This document shows, piece after piece, positions 1 to 9,591 of a DNA stretch of 64,000 nt. The notes beneath the pieces were generated by a model. It was not told where the DNA came from and did no database searches. It saw only the letters and a program-made list of their open reading frames with translations. A program made the translations under genes and the position numbers. The stretch's first letter is position 1; each line of letters starts with the position of its first letter. The stretch comes from Microvirga makkahensis (lineage in GTDB: Bacteria; Pseudomonadota; Alphaproteobacteria; Rhizobiales; Beijerinckiaceae), in the NCBI RefSeq assembly GCF_009830105.1, contig NZ_WURB01000010.1:1-64000 (forward strand). Direction: 5' to 3'.

Positions 1-531
1 ATCGCGCAGGAACTCCACAACCTCCTGCAGATCCTCCTTGGCCTCGTCGATCCCCGCCACGTCCTCAAACGTCACACGCCCATGCGCCTCCGTCAAAAGC
101 TTCGCCTTCGACTTGCCAAAACCCATGGCGCGGCCTGCGCCGTTCTGCATCTGCCGCGACAGGAACACCCAGGCGCCGATGAAGAGCGCGATCGGCAGGA
201 TGTTCATGAGAACGGCGATGAACCAGGGGGTCGAGTCCGATTGCGGACGAGCCGTGATCTGCACACCCTTTTGCTGCAGCTTCGTGACCAGGTTGGGGTC
301 GTTGGGCGCGTAGGACGAGAAAGCCCGGCCGTCGTTATAGGTGCCGCTGATCTCCGGACCGGAAATGATCACGCTGGTGATGCGCCCGGCATCGGCGTCG
401 TTCAGGAGCTGGCTATAGGCGATGTCGCTGCCGCCGCCCCGATGGCCCGGGCTCTGGAAAAGGGTGACGAGCGCCAGCACCAGCAGGAAAATGACAACCC
501 ACAAGGCGAAGTTGCGGAAATTTGAATTCAT
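1..531 (-). CDS. ftsH: ATP-dependent zinc metalloprotease FtsH, N-terminal part (runs off the window)
   Basis: Membrane-anchored AAA+ protease that extracts and degrades misfolded membrane proteins and some regulators. Only the first 177 codons are here; the ATPase and HExxH protease domains lie beyond position 1. What is visible matches FtsH: a first membrane helix at residues 7-27, a periplasmic domain of about 75 residues, a second helix near residues 103-123, and the linker motif VTFEDVAGIDEAKEDLQE that opens the AAA module. The ATG at 531 is the first in-frame start. A good promoter (603-631) lies upstream. It follows tilS in the same orientation, the usual order in Hyphomicrobiales. Confidence 0.95.
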   Translation of the reverse strand, partial: MNSNFRNFALWVVIFLLVLALVTLFQSPGHRGGGSDIAYSQLLNDADAGRITSVIISGPEISGTYNDGRAFSSYAPNDPNLVTKLQQKGVQITARPQSDSTPWFIAVLMNILPIALFIGAWVFLSRQMQNGAGRAMGFGKSKAKLLTEAHGRVTFEDVAGIDEAKEDLQEVVEFLRD

Positions 532-602
532 CGGATCAGGTTCTGCCCCAGAGGGAGATGAAGCACGAGAAAGACATAGGATCTCCCCATGCGGCTAAAC
601 TC

Positions 603-631
603 AATTTAGGCATACCGTTCTCCATTGCCAA
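603..631 (-). promoter_or_regulatory. Predicted sigma-70-type promoter of ftsH
   Basis: On the minus strand, TTGGCA (631-626) and TAAATT (608-603) are separated by exactly 17 bases. Transcription would start near 596, leaving a leader of about 65 nt before the ftsH ATG at 531. This is a consensus match only; a heat-shock promoter elsewhere in the 531-684 gap is not excluded. Confidence 0.5.
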
Positions 632-684
632 GGGAATGCGGCGTGCATACGGCATCATCCGTCGGTCTTGGCTAAGAGAATTGG

Positions 685-1725
685 CTAACGGCCACGCGAG
701 CGGGGCGGTTCCGGCCGAAGCCTCAGGCGCCCGGCCCGGTCGAGGTGAAGGACAGCCCCCCCGATCGTCAGGCGCAGGCCCCTCCCCGCCGGAATTGCCG
801 CGCGCAGGCGCTCCAGGCAGGCTTCGAGCCGCTGCAGGCGGCTGCTTTCGAGCCCGATCAGACCCAGAGCCTGCTCCAGGATCCGCAAGCCGATCTCGAA
901 AGGCTCCCCGGCGAGGCAGGCCGCCCGGAAGGAAAGCTCTCCCTCTCCCGCCACCGGTTCCGCAGCCTTCAACGCTTGGTGGGCCTTGATCTCCAGGGCC
1001 TCGTCTGCCCGGGCAGCCCGCCCCGCCAGAAGCGCCAGACGGTCGGCGGTCAGCCCCTCCGCGGCCAGCAGTGGCATCAGCCGACGCCAGCGGGCCCGGG
1101 CGAAGCGCTCGTCCGCATTGGACGGATCGCTGACGAAGGCCCAGCCGCTCTGCCGGCAGAGGTCGACGAGCCTTGCCTTCGGCCAGTCGAGCAGGGGCCT
1201 CGCGTGGACGATCCCGTCGCGATCCAGCTCCCGGCGCATGCCCTTCAAGCCCCTGAGCCCCGAGCCCCTGGCGAGGCGCATGAGGATCGTCTCCGCCTGA
1301 TCGTCCAGCGTGTGAGCGGTGATCAGATGAGAGGCTCCGGCCTCGCGGGCCAAGTGGACGAGCAGGCGATAGCGCGCCTCCCGAGCGGCATCCTGCAGGC
1401 CGGTCGCGGGTTTGTCGCCGGTCCAGACGAGGGTGCGGTGGGACAGTCCCAGGGCCTCAGCCTCCCGGGCGACGAAGGCGGCCTCCCCGGCTGCCTCGGG
1501 CCTCAGGCCGTGGTTCACGGTGGCGACCAGGAGGAACGGGCGGCGCTCGGAGCCCCAGCGGGCGAGCAGATGCATCATGGCGATGGAATCGGGCCCGCCG
1601 GAAACGGCGGCCAGAATGCCCGCGGCCTGGTTCAGATTGGAAAAGAGTGGCTCCGGATCACAGGTCGGGAGCAAGTCGTCAGGCGGAGGAGCGGCCACGG
1701 TTCGGGTGCTCGACTGATCGCCCAT
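685..1725 (-). CDS. tilS: tRNA(Ile)-lysidine synthase TilS
   Basis: Converts C34 of the CAU-anticodon isoleucine tRNA to lysidine using ATP and lysine, so that the tRNA reads AUA. The N-type PP-loop ATPase motif SGGPDS is at residues 42-47, followed by VNHGLRPEA and the HTLDDQAET motif typical of TilS. The C-terminal half is the less conserved tRNA-binding part. I place the start at the ATG at 1725, because it overlaps the cpoB stop as TGATG, a classic coupling arrangement. An in-frame ATG at 1734 would add three residues. Length is 346 aa. It lies between cpoB and ftsH, all on the minus strand. Confidence 0.93.
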   Translation of the reverse strand: MGDQSSTRTVAAPPPDDLLPTCDPEPLFSNLNQAAGILAAVSGGPDSIAMMHLLARWGSERRPFLLVATVNHGLRPEAAGEAAFVAREAEALGLSHRTLVWTGDKPATGLQDAAREARYRLLVHLAREAGASHLITAHTLDDQAETILMRLARGSGLRGLKGMRRELDRDGIVHARPLLDWPKARLVDLCRQSGWAFVSDPSNADERFARARWRRLMPLLAAEGLTADRLALLAGRAARADEALEIKAHQALKAAEPVAGEGELSFRAACLAGEPFEIGLRILEQALGLIGLESSRLQRLEACLERLRAAIPAGRGLRLTIGGAVLHLDRAGRLRLRPEPPRSRGR

Positions 1726-2660
1726 CAGGTGCATTTGTTGCGCTTCTGCTCGCGTTGGGAGGCCTGGCGCACATTGGCGGCCTGAGGATACTTGCGGTCC
1801 AGCTCGGCGAAGACGGCGCAGGCCCGGTCGCGGGCGCCCATTCCGTTGAGAGCCATGCCGAGGCGGAGCATGGAATCGGGGGCCTTGGCCGCGTTCGGGT
1901 GGTCTGCGGAGACGTTCAGGAACTGCTCGGCGGCCTCCCGGTACCGGCCCCGCTGCAAATAGGTCTCGCCGAGCCAGAACGTGGCCTCGGGCACCAGCCC
2001 GTCACGGGGGTTGGACTGGAGGAAGCGGCGAAAGCCCATCTCGGCCCGATCATAATCCTTCTGCGAGAAGGCCGCGTAGGCTGCATCGAAGTCGACCCGA
2101 GGATCGCCCACGCTGGTCGCCGCCACGCTCGGGCCGGGCCGGGCCGGAAGCGCCCCCTGCGGCAGGGGCATCCCGTCGCCGAAGGCGCCGGAGGCGGCCT
2201 CCTCTTCCTGGATCAGCTCGCCGATGCCGGCGAACTGCCCGCCTCCCCCGCCCGGTCCGGCATCGGCCAGGGGCGCGGAGGGAGGGGTGGTGCCCAACGG
2301 GCGCGGAGCGCCCGGGGCATAGGGATCCTGGGACGGATCGAACACATCGCTGCGGCGCTCAGGCGGCGTCTGAGCCTGCGGCTGCGCGGGACGTGGCGCC
2401 GGTGCCGCGGACGGCGCGGACTTGGAGCCGCCGCGGCCGCCGATCTCCTGGAAGCGGAACTCCACGTCCTCCTGGAACTTGCGGAGCTGATCCTTCAGCT
2501 GGCGGTTCTCATACTCGAGCTGCTCGATCTGGCCGGACATCTGGCGCATCTGGTTCTCGAGGCGGTTCAGGCGCACGATGGCATCGGCCGCGTCCTGCGC
2601 GGCGGCAGGCGCCGCACAAGCGAGCGCCAAGGTGAAAAAGACGAGGAGGCGTCGTAACAT
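1725..2660 (-). CDS. cpoB: Tol-Pal system coordinator CpoB (YbgF)
   Basis: Periplasmic protein that links Tol-Pal outer-membrane constriction with peptidoglycan synthesis at division. Seen in the 311 aa product: a signal peptide at residues 1-21 ending APAAA, a heptad-rich coiled coil at about 25-68 (the trimerisation region of YbgF), a Pro/Gly-rich linker, and a C-terminal TPR domain from about 190 that begins DPRVDFDAAYAAFSQKDY. The ATG at 2660 was chosen because the signal peptide begins there; a longer frame to 2750 would bury it. Its stop overlaps the tilS start. A terminator separates it from pal. Confidence 0.93.
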   Translation of the reverse strand: MLRRLLVFFTLALACAAPAAAQDAADAIVRLNRLENQMRQMSGQIEQLEYENRQLKDQLRKFQEDVEFRFQEIGGRGGSKSAPSAAPAPRPAQPQAQTPPERRSDVFDPSQDPYAPGAPRPLGTTPPSAPLADAGPGGGGGQFAGIGELIQEEEAASGAFGDGMPLPQGALPARPGPSVAATSVGDPRVDFDAAYAAFSQKDYDRAEMGFRRFLQSNPRDGLVPEATFWLGETYLQRGRYREAAEQFLNVSADHPNAAKAPDSMLRLGMALNGMGARDRACAVFAELDRKYPQAANVRQASQREQKRNKCT

Positions 2661-2704
2661 GCTTGTTTCCGTATAGGGTCGGATGCGAGGAGTGCCGATA
2701 ACAC

Positions 2705-2738
2705 AAAAGCGCCGCCACGGCGATAATGTGGCGGCGCT
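2705..2738 (-). terminator. Intrinsic terminator after pal
   Basis: An 11-bp perfect stem (AGCGCCGCCAC with GTGGCGGCGCT, 2708-2738) has a 9-nt loop. On the minus strand it is followed by TTTTGTGTT. It lies 31 bases after the pal stop and before cpoB, so cpoB probably has its own promoter or depends on read-through. Confidence 0.8.
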
Positions 2739-2768
2739 CTGCTGCTTCACGACCTTTCGGCCCGACGA

Positions 2769-3266
2769 TTAGGAGCTGGCGCCACCGAGCACGGTGACCG
2801 CGCGGCGGTTCTGCGACCAGCAGGAGATGTCGTTGCACACCGCTACCGGGCGCTCCTTGCCGTAGGACACGGTGCGGAAGCGGTTGCCGGGGATCCCGCG
2901 GGAGATCAGATAGTCGCGCACGGTCTGGGCGCGGCGGGCCGAGAGCGAGAAGTTGTACTCGCGGGTGCCGCGCTCGTCCGCATGGCCCTCCACGATGAAG
3001 GTGTAGTTCGGGTAGCGCTGCAGCCACTGGGCCTGCTTGTCGAGGGTGGCGATGGCGGTGGGAGTGAGATCGGTCGAATCGGTCTCGAAGAACACGCGGT
3101 CGCCCACGTTCACGACGAAGTCCTGGGCGCTGCCGGGGGTTGCGGCGCCGCCGGCGCCGAAGCCGCCGGATCCGTCGGCCATGCCATCCTTGTTGGAAGA
3201 ACACGCTGCCGCCCCGAGGGCGAGGACCATGGCAGCGGCGAATTTGACGGCGCGCAGCGACATCAT
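2769..3266 (-). CDS. pal: Peptidoglycan-associated lipoprotein Pal
   Basis: Outer-membrane lipoprotein that binds peptidoglycan and TolB and completes the Tol-Pal envelope machine. It has a lipoprotein signal ending ALGAAAC, a short flexible Gly/Ser linker, and an OmpA-like domain with the peptidoglycan-binding signature around NFSLSARRAQ and VEGHADERGTREY. The ATG at 3266 is preferred (165 aa): AAGGAG lies 8 bases before it. The longer TTG start at 3272 would leave only 2 bases after AAGGAG. Here pal is separated from tolB by about 2.6 kb carrying two plus-strand genes and is followed by its own terminator, so it seems to be an independent transcription unit. Confidence 0.96.
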   Translation of the reverse strand: MMSLRAVKFAAAMVLALGAAACSSNKDGMADGSGGFGAGGAATPGSAQDFVVNVGDRVFFETDSTDLTPTAIATLDKQAQWLQRYPNYTFIVEGHADERGTREYNFSLSARRAQTVRDYLISRGIPGNRFRTVSYGKERPVAVCNDISCWSQNRRAVTVLGGASS

Positions 3267-3484
3267 TGGCAATACTCCTTACACATACGTTTGCCGAACG
3301 TTGTGTCTTTCATATCGGGCGGATGGTTAAAGGAGGGTTCCGTCAACCTTATGGGAGGGAGCCGGGATTAAGGTGAATTATGGCCAAGTTGTGGAACTTC
3401 CGCTCAGGGTTAACAGGAAGTGAAGTCGGAACGGCCCCGCCTCCGCTCCGTGAGCCGATTGCCCGTCTCACGCGTTGAAAGGTC

Positions 3485-4996
3485 ATGAATCTCATGACGA
3501 ACCAGCCCGGATTATCGGCTCAACCCTATCGCGCGGCCCTCGACGAGCTCCGCATGGAGCGCGCCTTCTCGCGCATCGCCGACAGCGACCTGCGCCAAGG
3601 CAACGCGATCCGGCTGCTCAAGAATTCCAAGGAGAACTACCCCGTCTGGCTGGAGGCGATCCGCTCGGCGGAACGGGTGATCCATTTCGAGAACTTCATC
3701 ATCGCGGACGACGAGACCGGCCGGATGTTCGCGAATGCGCTGATGGAGCGGGCGCTGGCCGGCGTGAAGGTCCGGGTTCTCTACGACTGGCTCGGCTCGT
3801 CCTTCCGCGCCCTCCCCCCCTTCTGGCGGAGGCTGCGCGAGGCCGGAGTGGAGGCTCGGGTGTTCAACCCGCCCCGGCTGACGGATCCGTTCTGGATCCG
3901 GCGCAACCATCGCAAGCTTATCACCGTGGACGGCCGCATCGGCTTCGTGTCCGGCCTGTGCATCTCCGACAGCTGGGAGGGCGGCAGGGAGACAGAACCC
4001 TGGCGCGACACCGGCATCTCCGTGGAAGGCCCGATTGTCTCCGATCTCGATGCGGCTTTTGCCGATAGCTGGACGCTCTCGGGGATGCGGGCGATTCCGA
4101 GGTCGGACCTGCCCGTCGCCGAGGGGGTCCCGCACGCGGGCAGCATGGCGGCGCGGCTGATCAGAGGCGAGCCCGGCATGTTCCGCACCTATCGCGTCGA
4201 CCAGTTCATCGCTGCCACCGCGCAGCGCAACCTCTGGCTCACGGATGCGTATTTCGTCGCCACCACGTCCTACGTGCAGGCCCTCGGCGAGGCGGCGCGC
4301 GACGGGGTCGACGTGCGCCTGCTCGTGCCGGGCTCGAGCGACGTGCCGGCGCTGCAGCCCATCGTTCGCGCAGGCTACCGCTCGCTCATCGAGGCAGGCA
4401 TCCGGGTGTTCGAGTGGAACGGCTCGATGCTGCACGCGAAAACGGCCGTGGTGGACGGGCGCTGGGCGCGGGTGGGCTCCACCAATCTCAACTTCGCGAG
4501 CTGGGCCACCAACTGGGAGCTCGACGTCATCGTGGAGGATGCGGGCTTCGCCGAGGCCATGGAGGCGATGTATCTGGAGGACCTCGCCAACGCCACCGAA
4601 ATCGTTCCCGGCTGGCAAGCCCGCCGCAGGCGGGCCCGGAACATGCGGTCCCGCCGCAGCCACCGGTTCAAGAGGGGCGGCGTGCGCAGGCTGGCCGCTG
4701 GCGCCCTCGCGCTCTCGAGCAGCATCGGCAAGGCGATGAGCTCTCGCTCTCTCACCGCAACCGAGACCAGCAGCATAGCCATCATCGGCTCCGCCCTTCT
4801 GGCCCTGGCTGCCCTGATCACCGTCTTCCCGGTGCTGATCATCTCTCCCATCGTGATCGGCCTCGTCTGGTTCGGCCTGGCTCTCCTCATCCGCGCCCTT
4901 CGCCTCAAGCGGCGCGTGCGCCTGAGGCGGCGCAAGATCGCGATCCGGCGCCGCTTGAGCAAGATCAAGGAAGAAACGGTCTCCGCTGAGAAATAA
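3485..4996 (+). CDS. Phospholipase D-family protein, cardiolipin synthase-like
   Basis: A 503-aa phospholipase D superfamily protein, probably making or exchanging phosphatidyl groups at the inner membrane. Both HKD motifs are intact: HRKLITVDG beginning at residue 142 and HAKTAVVDG beginning at residue 317, each HxKxxxxD. The N terminus lacks the two membrane helices of ClsA. Instead the protein ends with two hydrophobic segments (about residues 430-475) and a strongly basic Arg/Lys tail, so it may be anchored C-terminally. It is followed after 71 bp by an HdeD-like gene, and both interrupt the pal-tolB neighbourhood. Substrate is inferred from family only. The ATG at 3494 is an alternative start. 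Confidence 0.8.
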   Translation: MNLMTNQPGLSAQPYRAALDELRMERAFSRIADSDLRQGNAIRLLKNSKENYPVWLEAIRSAERVIHFENFIIADDETGRMFANALMERALAGVKVRVLYDWLGSSFRALPPFWRRLREAGVEARVFNPPRLTDPFWIRRNHRKLITVDGRIGFVSGLCISDSWEGGRETEPWRDTGISVEGPIVSDLDAAFADSWTLSGMRAIPRSDLPVAEGVPHAGSMAARLIRGEPGMFRTYRVDQFIAATAQRNLWLTDAYFVATTSYVQALGEAARDGVDVRLLVPGSSDVPALQPIVRAGYRSLIEAGIRVFEWNGSMLHAKTAVVDGRWARVGSTNLNFASWATNWELDVIVEDAGFAEAMEAMYLEDLANATEIVPGWQARRRRARNMRSRRSHRFKRGGVRRLAAGALALSSSIGKAMSSRSLTATETSSIAIIGSALLALAALITVFPVLIISPIVIGLVWFGLALLIRALRLKRRVRLRRRKIAIRRRLSKIKEETVSAEK

Positions 4997-5067
4997 GGGA
5001 AACCAGCCGTCAAGCCTGGCATTGACAGGATGCTCCCGTGCGGGAGACCTGACCGAAGGAGACGACA

Positions 5068-5688
5068 ATGGCGACCGGCACCCTCAAGCCCTCTTCCTAC
5101 GATCCTCTTGATCGTGCGGAATCCATGAGCGCCCTGCTGGCGCGCAACTGGTGGGCCGTGGCCCTGCGCGGCGTCTTCGCCGTGATCTTCGCGCTGATCG
5201 CCTTCTTCTGGCCGGGCGCGACGATTCTGTCCTTCGTTCTGTTCTTCTCCGCCTACATGCTCGTCGACGGCGTGTTCGGCATCGTCTCCGGCATCCGCGC
5301 GGCCTCCCGCAACGAGCGTTGGGGACTGCTGGTCCTGGAAGGCGTCCTCAACATTCTCGTCGGCATCGTCGCGTTCCTGATGCCCGGGCTGACGGTGGTG
5401 TTCTTCGTGACACTGCTCGCCGTCTGGTCGCTGATCACGGGCGTTCTGATGATCGTCGCCGCCTTCAAGCTGAGTCCGGCCTTCGGACGCGGCTGGCTGA
5501 TCCTCAGCGGCCTCGTGTCGGTTCTCTTCGGCGTGGCGCTTCTGATCGCGCCGCTCGTCGGCGCCGTGGTCCTGACCTGGTGGCTCGGCGCCTATGCGCT
5601 CCTCTTCGGCATCGCGCTCATCGCTCTCGCCTTCAAGCTGCGCAGCCGGAAGGACGATTTCATCGGAAGCGCCTCGCTGCGTGCGTGA
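5068..5688 (+). CDS. HdeD/DUF308-family membrane protein
   Basis: A 206-aa integral membrane protein with about six predicted helices, arranged as three two-helix hairpins of similar sequence (for example RGVFAVIFALIAFFWPGA and LEGVLNILVGIVAFLMPG). That repeat is the hallmark of the HdeD/DUF308 family, whose best-known member is an acid-stress membrane protein. The family role is poorly defined. A strong Shine-Dalgarno (GAAGGAG) precedes the ATG at 5068. It is likely co-transcribed with the phospholipase D-like gene upstream. Confidence 0.8.
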   Translation: MATGTLKPSSYDPLDRAESMSALLARNWWAVALRGVFAVIFALIAFFWPGATILSFVLFFSAYMLVDGVFGIVSGIRAASRNERWGLLVLEGVLNILVGIVAFLMPGLTVVFFVTLLAVWSLITGVLMIVAAFKLSPAFGRGWLILSGLVSVLFGVALLIAPLVGAVVLTWWLGAYALLFGIALIALAFKLRSRKDDFIGSASLRA

Positions 5689-5702
5689 ACCCGCTTGACC
5701 CC

Positions 5703-5789
5703 GTCATGGCCGGGCTTGTCCCGGCCATCCCGGTCAAAGGACGCAGCGCCTGACGGAAGCGGGATCACCGGCACGGGTCCGGTGATGGC
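5703..5789. repeat. Composite intergenic palindrome (families A and B)
   Basis: Two inverted repeats lie side by side between the hdeD-like gene and the tolB terminator. Family A is ATGGCCGGGCTTGTCCCGGC followed by CATCC (from 5706). Family B is TCACCGGCACGGGTCCGGTGA (from about 5765). The same two units recur in many other gaps of this window, so this is a dispersed REP-like element. Confidence 0.75.
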
Positions 5790-5826
5790 GTGGGAGGCCC
5801 GCCGAGCGGGCAGAATCACATCGACG

Positions 5827-5850
5827 AAAAAGGGCGCCTCTCGGCGCCCT
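5827..5850 (-). terminator. Intrinsic terminator of the tolQRAB operon
   Basis: An 8-bp perfect GC stem (AGGGCGCC with GGCGCCCT, 4-nt loop, 5831-5850) is followed on the minus strand by TTTTCG. It lies 12 bp after the tolB stop and closes the operon before the plus-strand insert. Confidence 0.8.
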
Positions 5851-5861
5851 TCGTTCTGACT

Positions 5862-7190
5862 TTACTGCCGCGTCTCGCTGAGCAGCGGAGACCAGGTCGG
5901 GTCCGATGCGAAGGAGGGCGTCGGGATCGGCTGTTCCACACGGCCCGTGATGTCCACCATGTAGAGCTTGCCGCCCGATTGTCCGCCGGGATCGCGGAAG
6001 AACATGATGTACTGGCCATTGGGAGCCCAGACCGGGCTTTCGTTGTGGAAGCCTTCCGTCAGGATGCGCTCGCCAGATCCGTCCGGCTTCATGATGCCGA
6101 TGGCGAAGCCGCCGGCATGCTGCTTCGTGAAGGCGATGTAGTCGCCGCGCGGGGACCAGGCCGGCTGCGAATAGGCACCGTCGCCGAAGGAGATGCGGCG
6201 CTGGTTGGAGCCGTCCACGCCCATCACGTAGAGCTGCTGCTTGCCGCCACGGTCGCTCTCGAACACGATCTGCGTCCCGTCCGGCGAGAACGAGGGCGAA
6301 GTGTCGATGGCGGCCGTCGAGGTCAGGCGCGTGGTCGCCTGCGAGCTCAGGTTCATCATGTAGATGTTGGCGTTGCCGCCCTGCTGCAGGCTCATGACGA
6401 TGCGCTGGCCGTCGGGCGCGAAGCGCGGGCTCGAGGTCATGTCAGGGAAGTTGCCGACGATCTGGCGGGAGCCGGTTTCGAGATTGATCACCTGCACGCG
6501 CGGCTGCTGGCCTTCCACCTGGGACATGAAGGTGATCTCCTGCGTCACCGGCGAGTAGCGGGGCGTCACCACGAGGCTCTCGCCCTGGGTCAGGTAGCGC
6601 ACATTGGCGCCGTCCTGGTCCATGATGGCAAGACGCTTGCGGCGGTTCTCCTTGGGGCCGGATTCCTCGACGAATACGATGCGCGTGTCGAAGAAGCCGC
6701 CGAAGCCCGTGACCTTCGTGTAGACCGCATCCGAGATGATGTGGCCGACGCGGCGCCAGAAATTGGCGTCCGTCACATATTGCTGGCCGGTGAGCTGCTG
6801 ACCGGAATCGATGTCCCACAGGCGGAACTCGGCGCGCAGACGGCCCGCCGGATCCCGCGAAACGCGGCCCGTCACGAGAGCCTGCGCGCCCGCCATCTTC
6901 CATGCGTCGAAGCGCGGCGCCGCATCGAAGGACGGGCGCTCTGGGAAACGCGACTTGTCGAGGACGGTGAAATAGCCGGAGCGTTGCAGGTTGCTGCCGA
7001 TGATGCCGGACACGCGCTGGCCGAGATCGCCCTCCCCCGAGAAATCGGCGATGGCGATGGGCATGGGCTGGAACTGCCCGCCCGGCCCGACGCGGAACGA
7101 AAGCTGCGCATGGGCTTCGGGTGCGAGCGCCGCCATCGGAACGATGATGGAGAGCGCGAGGAGAAGGCGGGAGACGAGGCGGATGATCAT
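5862..7190 (-). CDS. tolB: Tol-Pal system protein TolB
   Basis: Periplasmic beta-propeller that binds Pal and passes force from TolA. The 442-aa product has a signal peptide (about residues 1-28, ending EAHA), an N-terminal alpha/beta domain, and a C-terminal propeller built from WD40-like PD40 blades, seen as repeated [15 protein letters not shown]-like and [13 protein letters not shown]-like units. The ATG at 7190 gives a normal signal peptide; a TTG at 7205 in the same frame would add five residues. It is the last gene of tolQRAB, 33 bp after tolA, and is followed by a terminator. Confidence 0.96.
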   Translation of the reverse strand: MIIRLVSRLLLALSIIVPMAALAPEAHAQLSFRVGPGGQFQPMPIAIADFSGEGDLGQRVSGIIGSNLQRSGYFTVLDKSRFPERPSFDAAPRFDAWKMAGAQALVTGRVSRDPAGRLRAEFRLWDIDSGQQLTGQQYVTDANFWRRVGHIISDAVYTKVTGFGGFFDTRIVFVEESGPKENRRKRLAIMDQDGANVRYLTQGESLVVTPRYSPVTQEITFMSQVEGQQPRVQVINLETGSRQIVGNFPDMTSSPRFAPDGQRIVMSLQQGGNANIYMMNLSSQATTRLTSTAAIDTSPSFSPDGTQIVFESDRGGKQQLYVMGVDGSNQRRISFGDGAYSQPAWSPRGDYIAFTKQHAGGFAIGIMKPDGSGERILTEGFHNESPVWAPNGQYIMFFRDPGGQSGGKLYMVDITGRVEQPIPTPSFASDPTWSPLLSETRQ

Positions 7191-7223
7191 GATGTCAGGT
7201 CTCAAGCGTAATGGGCTTAAAGA

Positions 7224-8333
7224 TCAGGAAAGGTCGAACTGGACGTTCAGGATTCGCCAGTCCGAATAATATTGCATGTACTGGGGCGGCACACGGTAGG
7301 GGGCGCAGCGCCGCACCGCGCGCAGGGCGGCGCCGGCCACGGCCTGATCCGTGCTGCTGCTGCCGGCGCGCAGGACCGTCGGTTCTCTCGCGAGCGTACC
7401 GTCCTGGTTCAGGCGTATGTCGAGCAGCGGCGGCGTCCCATCGCCCCCCGAGGCACTGATCGGAGCGGTGTAGCAGCGCTGAATCTGCTCCTGCAGGATG
7501 CCCATGAGCGCATCGCGCTGGCTTGGGTTGAGCTTCGCGGCCGTGCCGGTCGCCGTGCCGAGCGAGGCGGTCTTCTGAACCTCCGCTCCCGTGGCTCCGC
7601 TCGACTGGCTCTTCTGCTTGTTGTCGAGGAACTGCTTGAGATCGCCCATGTCGAGCTTCTTGGCGAGCTGCGCTTCCTTGCGCGCCTTCGCTTCCGCCGC
7701 GGCCTTGGCTTTCGCCTCCGCGATCTTCTTGGCTTCCGCTTCGGCCTTCGCCTTGGCTTCAGCCTCCGCCTTCGCCTTCGCCTTCGCCTCGGCGACGCGC
7801 TTGGCTTCCGCTTCGGCCTTCGCCTTGGCCTCCGCGCGTGCCTTGGCTTCCGCTTCGGCCTTGGCCTGCTCGATCTTCGCTTTCTCGATGGCTTCAGCCT
7901 CGGCCTTCTCGGCCGCCCTCTTTTCGGCTTCCGCCTTGGCCTGCGCAGCCTTCTGTTCCTCGGCCCTGGCGGCGGCGGCGGCCGCTGCTGCGGCGGCGGC
8001 CTCCTCGTCGGCGACCATCATGTCGTCGGGACGCTTCGGAGGCGCGGGCGTGTCGAGCTTGTCCTCGCCGGGAGCGCGCTGCTCGGTCTTGTCGGCGATG
8101 CGATCCGCGCGCGGCTTGGGCGTGGGCTGCACCGACTTGGCGTCCGTCTCGCCCTTGGTAATCTGCGAGAACTGGTTGTCGGTGATGATCTCGACGGGAA
8201 TGCCCTCCTGCGCTTCGGGAAACTCGGAGGCGTAAGGCAATCCGACGAGGGCGGCCGTCAGCAACGCCACATGCGCGACGCCGGAGATCCAGAAGCCCGG
8301 TTCGGAGGGGTTGAAACGATCCTTCAACGCCAC
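7224..8333 (-). CDS. tolA: Cell envelope integrity protein TolA
   Basis: Inner-membrane protein that spans the periplasm and couples TolQR proton flow to TolB-Pal. The 369-aa product has one membrane helix at about residues 15-33, a proline/acidic stretch, and a long Ala/Lys/Glu helix (about 110-225) made of EAKAKAEA-like repeats. A C-terminal globular domain carries two Cys (QRCYTAP and RRCAPY) that probably form the TolA-III disulfide. The start is GTG (8333). The helix-coding DNA is highly repetitive (about 7690-7990), which could allow length variation by slippage. Confidence 0.93.
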   Translation of the reverse strand: MALKDRFNPSEPGFWISGVAHVALLTAALVGLPYASEFPEAQEGIPVEIITDNQFSQITKGETDAKSVQPTPKPRADRIADKTEQRAPGEDKLDTPAPPKRPDDMMVADEEAAAAAAAAAAARAEEQKAAQAKAEAEKRAAEKAEAEAIEKAKIEQAKAEAEAKARAEAKAKAEAEAKRVAEAKAKAKAEAEAKAKAEAEAKKIAEAKAKAAAEAKARKEAQLAKKLDMGDLKQFLDNKQKSQSSGATGAEVQKTASLGTATGTAAKLNPSQRDALMGILQEQIQRCYTAPISASGGDGTPPLLDIRLNQDGTLAREPTVLRAGSSSTDQAVAGAALRAVRRCAPYRVPPQYMQYYSDWRILNVQFDLS

Positions 8334-8361
8334 TTGTCTTTGCCCCTTGCGTTCATCCCGC

Positions 8362-8805
8362 TCAATCTTGATCCACGGCGGTCACGAGCGCGACGCGCTT
8401 GTAGCCCGCGGTCGTCACGATGGACATGATCTGGGCCACGCGCCCGTAATCGACCCTCTTGTCGCCGCGCACGAAGATGCGTTCGTCGAAGCCCGCCTTC
8501 GACACCTCGGCGAGCTTGCCCACGATCGCATCGTCCGTCAGCTCGGTTTCTCCTAGGAAAACCTGCCCCGTCGCCTTGATGGAGAGCGTCACGGGCTTGG
8601 CGTCGGAGTTGAGCGGCGCGGCCTTCGTTTCCGGCAGGTCGAGCGGCACGCCCGCGGTCATCATCGGAGCCGCCACCATGAAGATGATGAGCAGCACCAG
8701 CATGACGTCGATGAACGGCGTCATGTTGATCTCGTTGATCGCACCACCGCGTTTCCCGCGCCGGCGCCGGCGTCCGCTTCCGCCTCCTGCTGCAACCATG
8801 GCCAT
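8362..8805 (-). CDS. tolR: Biopolymer transport protein TolR
   Basis: ExbD/TolR-family partner of TolQ in the proton channel that energises TolA. The 147-aa product has a basic cytoplasmic N terminus ([11 protein letters not shown]), the conserved [20 protein letters not shown] segment whose Asp within the single membrane helix carries protons, and a periplasmic domain. A strong AGGAGG precedes the start; M3 at 8799 is an alternative. It lies 15 bp after tolQ and 28 bp before tolA. Confidence 0.95.
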   Translation of the reverse strand: MAMVAAGGGSGRRRRRGKRGGAINEINMTPFIDVMLVLLIIFMVAAPMMTAGVPLDLPETKAAPLNSDAKPVTLSIKATGQVFLGETELTDDAIVGKLAEVSKAGFDERIFVRGDKRVDYGRVAQIMSIVTTAGYKRVALVTAVDQD

Positions 8806-8820
8806 GACGGGCCTCCTCCC

Positions 8821-9546
8821 TCACGCCGCGCGCGTCGACGAGAGACGCTCGTCGATCTGCCGCGACAGGATGGCGGAGAACTCGTCGGCGAAGCCCTCGA
8901 GCCGCGACTGCAGCTTGCCGACCTCGGACTGGAGCTTGTTGTAGGCGAGCACCGCCGGAATGGCCGCGAAGAGGCCGATGGCGGTGGCGAACAGGGCCTC
9001 CGCGATGCCGGGCGCGACGACCGCAAGGCTCGTGTTCTTCGAGGCGGCGATGGAGGTGAACGAGTTCATGATGCCCACTACCGTGCCGAAGAGGCCGATA
9101 TAGGGACCGGCCGAGCCGATGGAGGCCAGGATCATGAGGCGGGAATCGAGACGCTCCACCTCACGCTGGATGGTGACGTCGAGAACCTTGTCGATGCGTT
9201 GCGAGAGGCTCTGGAAGGAACGCCCGGAACCCTCGAAGGAACGCTTCCATTCGCGCATGGCGGCGACGAAAACGGCGGCGAGCCCCGTCGCCGGGCGGCT
9301 CTGGAGGGACCGGAACAGCTCTTCCAGCGACTGGCCGGACCAGAACACGTCCTCGAACCGGTCCATGGCGCGCTTGGTGCGGGCATAGAGCAGTGTCTTG
9401 TCGATGATGATGGCCCAGCACCACACGGAGGCCGCGAGCAGCCCGATCATGACGAGTTTGACGACGAAATGTGCCTGCCAGAACAGGCTAAAAAAGGACA
9501 GGTCGTGCGCCACAGGAGCGGCCTGGGCCACATCAGCCGGATTCAT
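8821..9546 (-). CDS. tolQ: Proton channel subunit TolQ
   Basis: MotA/TolQ/ExbB-family inner-membrane channel protein, first gene of tolQRAB. The ATG at 9546 has GAGGA 8 bases upstream and gives a 241-aa product; a TTG at 9591 would add 15 residues that look unlike the family. Three membrane helices are visible, at about residues 20-43, 135-160 and 175-200. They include the conserved [20 protein letters not shown] and [18 protein letters not shown] regions. Confidence 0.95.
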   Translation of the reverse strand: MNPADVAQAAPVAHDLSFFSLFWQAHFVVKLVMIGLLAASVWCWAIIIDKTLLYARTKRAMDRFEDVFWSGQSLEELFRSLQSRPATGLAAVFVAAMREWKRSFEGSGRSFQSLSQRIDKVLDVTIQREVERLDSRLMILASIGSAGPYIGLFGTVVGIMNSFTSIAASKNTSLAVVAPGIAEALFATAIGLFAAIPAVLAYNKLQSEVGKLQSRLEGFADEFSAILSRQIDERLSSTRAA

Positions 9547-9591
9547 CAGTTTCGTCCTCGCTCTTCGAGCAACCTCGGGAGGAAGTCCCAA

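Noticed and set aside
7690-7990. Repeat-rich stretch that could be mistaken for an array
   Set aside because: It encodes the Ala/Lys/Glu helix of TolA; no uniform repeat and spacer as in CRISPR.
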